DNA of 64,000 nucleotides, taken from Hasllibacter sp. MH4015 (GTDB lineage: Bacteria; Pseudomonadota; Alphaproteobacteria; Rhodobacterales; Rhodobacteraceae). This document shows positions 63,844 to 64,000 of the stretch, piece after piece (positions within the stretch are counted from its first letter, which is position 1; the number at the start of each line of letters is the position of its first letter). A program made the position numbers and the translations under genes. The stretch spans positions 2,353,875 to 2,417,874 of the forward strand of contig NZ_JAHTBK010000001.1 of the NCBI RefSeq assembly GCF_020177575.1, written 5' to 3'. Below the pieces are notes generated by a model. That model was not told the origin of the DNA. It saw nothing but the letters and a program-made list of their open reading frames with translations, and searched no databases.

Positions 63844-64000
63844 GCCCCTTGTCGCAGGGTCCACCATCGGCATCTTGGGCGGCGGGCAACTGGGGCGGAT
63901 GCTGGCCATGGCCGCCGCGCGCCTTGGCTACAAGACCCATATCTTCGAGCCCGGCGCGGCCCCCGCCGCCGACGTGGCAAGCGCCTGGACGCAGGTGGGG
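63836..64000 (+). CDS. purK: N5-carboxyaminoimidazole ribonucleotide synthase (partial, 3' end off window)
   Basis: Only the first 55 codons are present: a short lead, then [21 protein letters not shown], the PurK N-terminal nucleotide-fold signature, and [17 protein letters not shown]. It should make N5-CAIR for PurE, its coupled neighbour. Confidence 0.95.
   Translation, partial: MTEPLVAGSTIGILGGGQLGRMLAMAAARLGYKTHIFEPGAAPAADVASAWTQVG

Overview
The window is GC-rich, densely coding bacterial chromosome. Gene content and order point to an alphaproteobacterium of the Rhodobacteraceae (Roseobacter group): carD - fdxA - S4 RNA-binding protein - SUV3-like helicase, ubiK - lgt - midA - pgeF, DUF1150 - hsp20, an Lrp regulator divergent from trxB, and a CtrA-type TTAA-N7-TTAAC site. 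I see no rRNA, tRNA, CRISPR array, intact insertion sequence or prophage. The window opens inside an acyl-CoA synthetase gene and closes inside purK.

Layout. 1-4.3 kb: acyl-CoA synthetase (partial), a small lipoprotein, moaA, a poly-gamma-glutamate-hydrolase-like protein and a class II glutamine amidotransferase. 4.6-14.9 kb: a divergent peptide-uptake locus. Leftward: fused Dpp-type ATPase, acetylornithine-deacetylase-like peptidase, FAD amine oxidase, M20 amidohydrolase. Rightward: solute-binding protein, an AT-richer orphan gene, two permeases. 14.9-23.9 kb: xseA, a glycine-rich-domain membrane protein, purD, D-lyxose isomerase, a CPA2 antiporter, and divergent cobT/cobS. 23.9-30.6 kb: carD, fdxA, S4 protein, SUV3-like helicase, TPR protein, SCP2 protein, alpha/beta hydrolase. 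30.6-36.9 kb: possible non-coding RNA locus, lolD/lolC, a Tat-exported orphan solute-binding protein, two VOC proteins, a FabH-like synthase. 37-44.4 kb: a three-part secreted protein, a phage-CII-like regulator, tdk, a TerB/DUF533 protein with an EF-hand-like loop, a hydroxyacid dehydrogenase, csaA/proC, a YbjN protein, a gene-free stretch with DnaA boxes, and ubiK. 44.5-51.5 kb: lgt-midA-pgeF, a small basic protein, a TPR-sulfotransferase, Lrp, trxB. 51.5-53.9 kb: a PAPS-synthesis enzyme with a DNA-binding domain fused at its N-terminus, behind a pair of palindromic operator-like sites. 54-64 kb: an outer-membrane protein, a periplasmic protein, a 19-repeat MORN protein, nadE, a leucine-rich lipoprotein, a second CPA2 antiporter, DUF1150/hsp20, DUF465, purE/purK.

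Most unusual. (1) The gene at 51755-53827 reads without interruption from a MarR-type winged helix (closest, by memory of the family, to the EPS-associated MarR regulators) into a complete ATP sulfurylase and APS kinase. Upstream lie two 14-bp GTTCA-N4-TGAAC sites that are exact reverse complements of each other. I infer a self-regulating trigger enzyme; a PAPS-using type of sulfotransferase gene lies about 2 kb away. (2) A three-part DNA motif, TGCA-N4-TGCA-N7-GTTAAG-N31-TTAACC, occurs three times (4528-4589, 40751-40812, 53840-53901) with identical spacing. Each copy starts 11-13 bases past a stop codon and points the same way as that gene. I do not recognise it.
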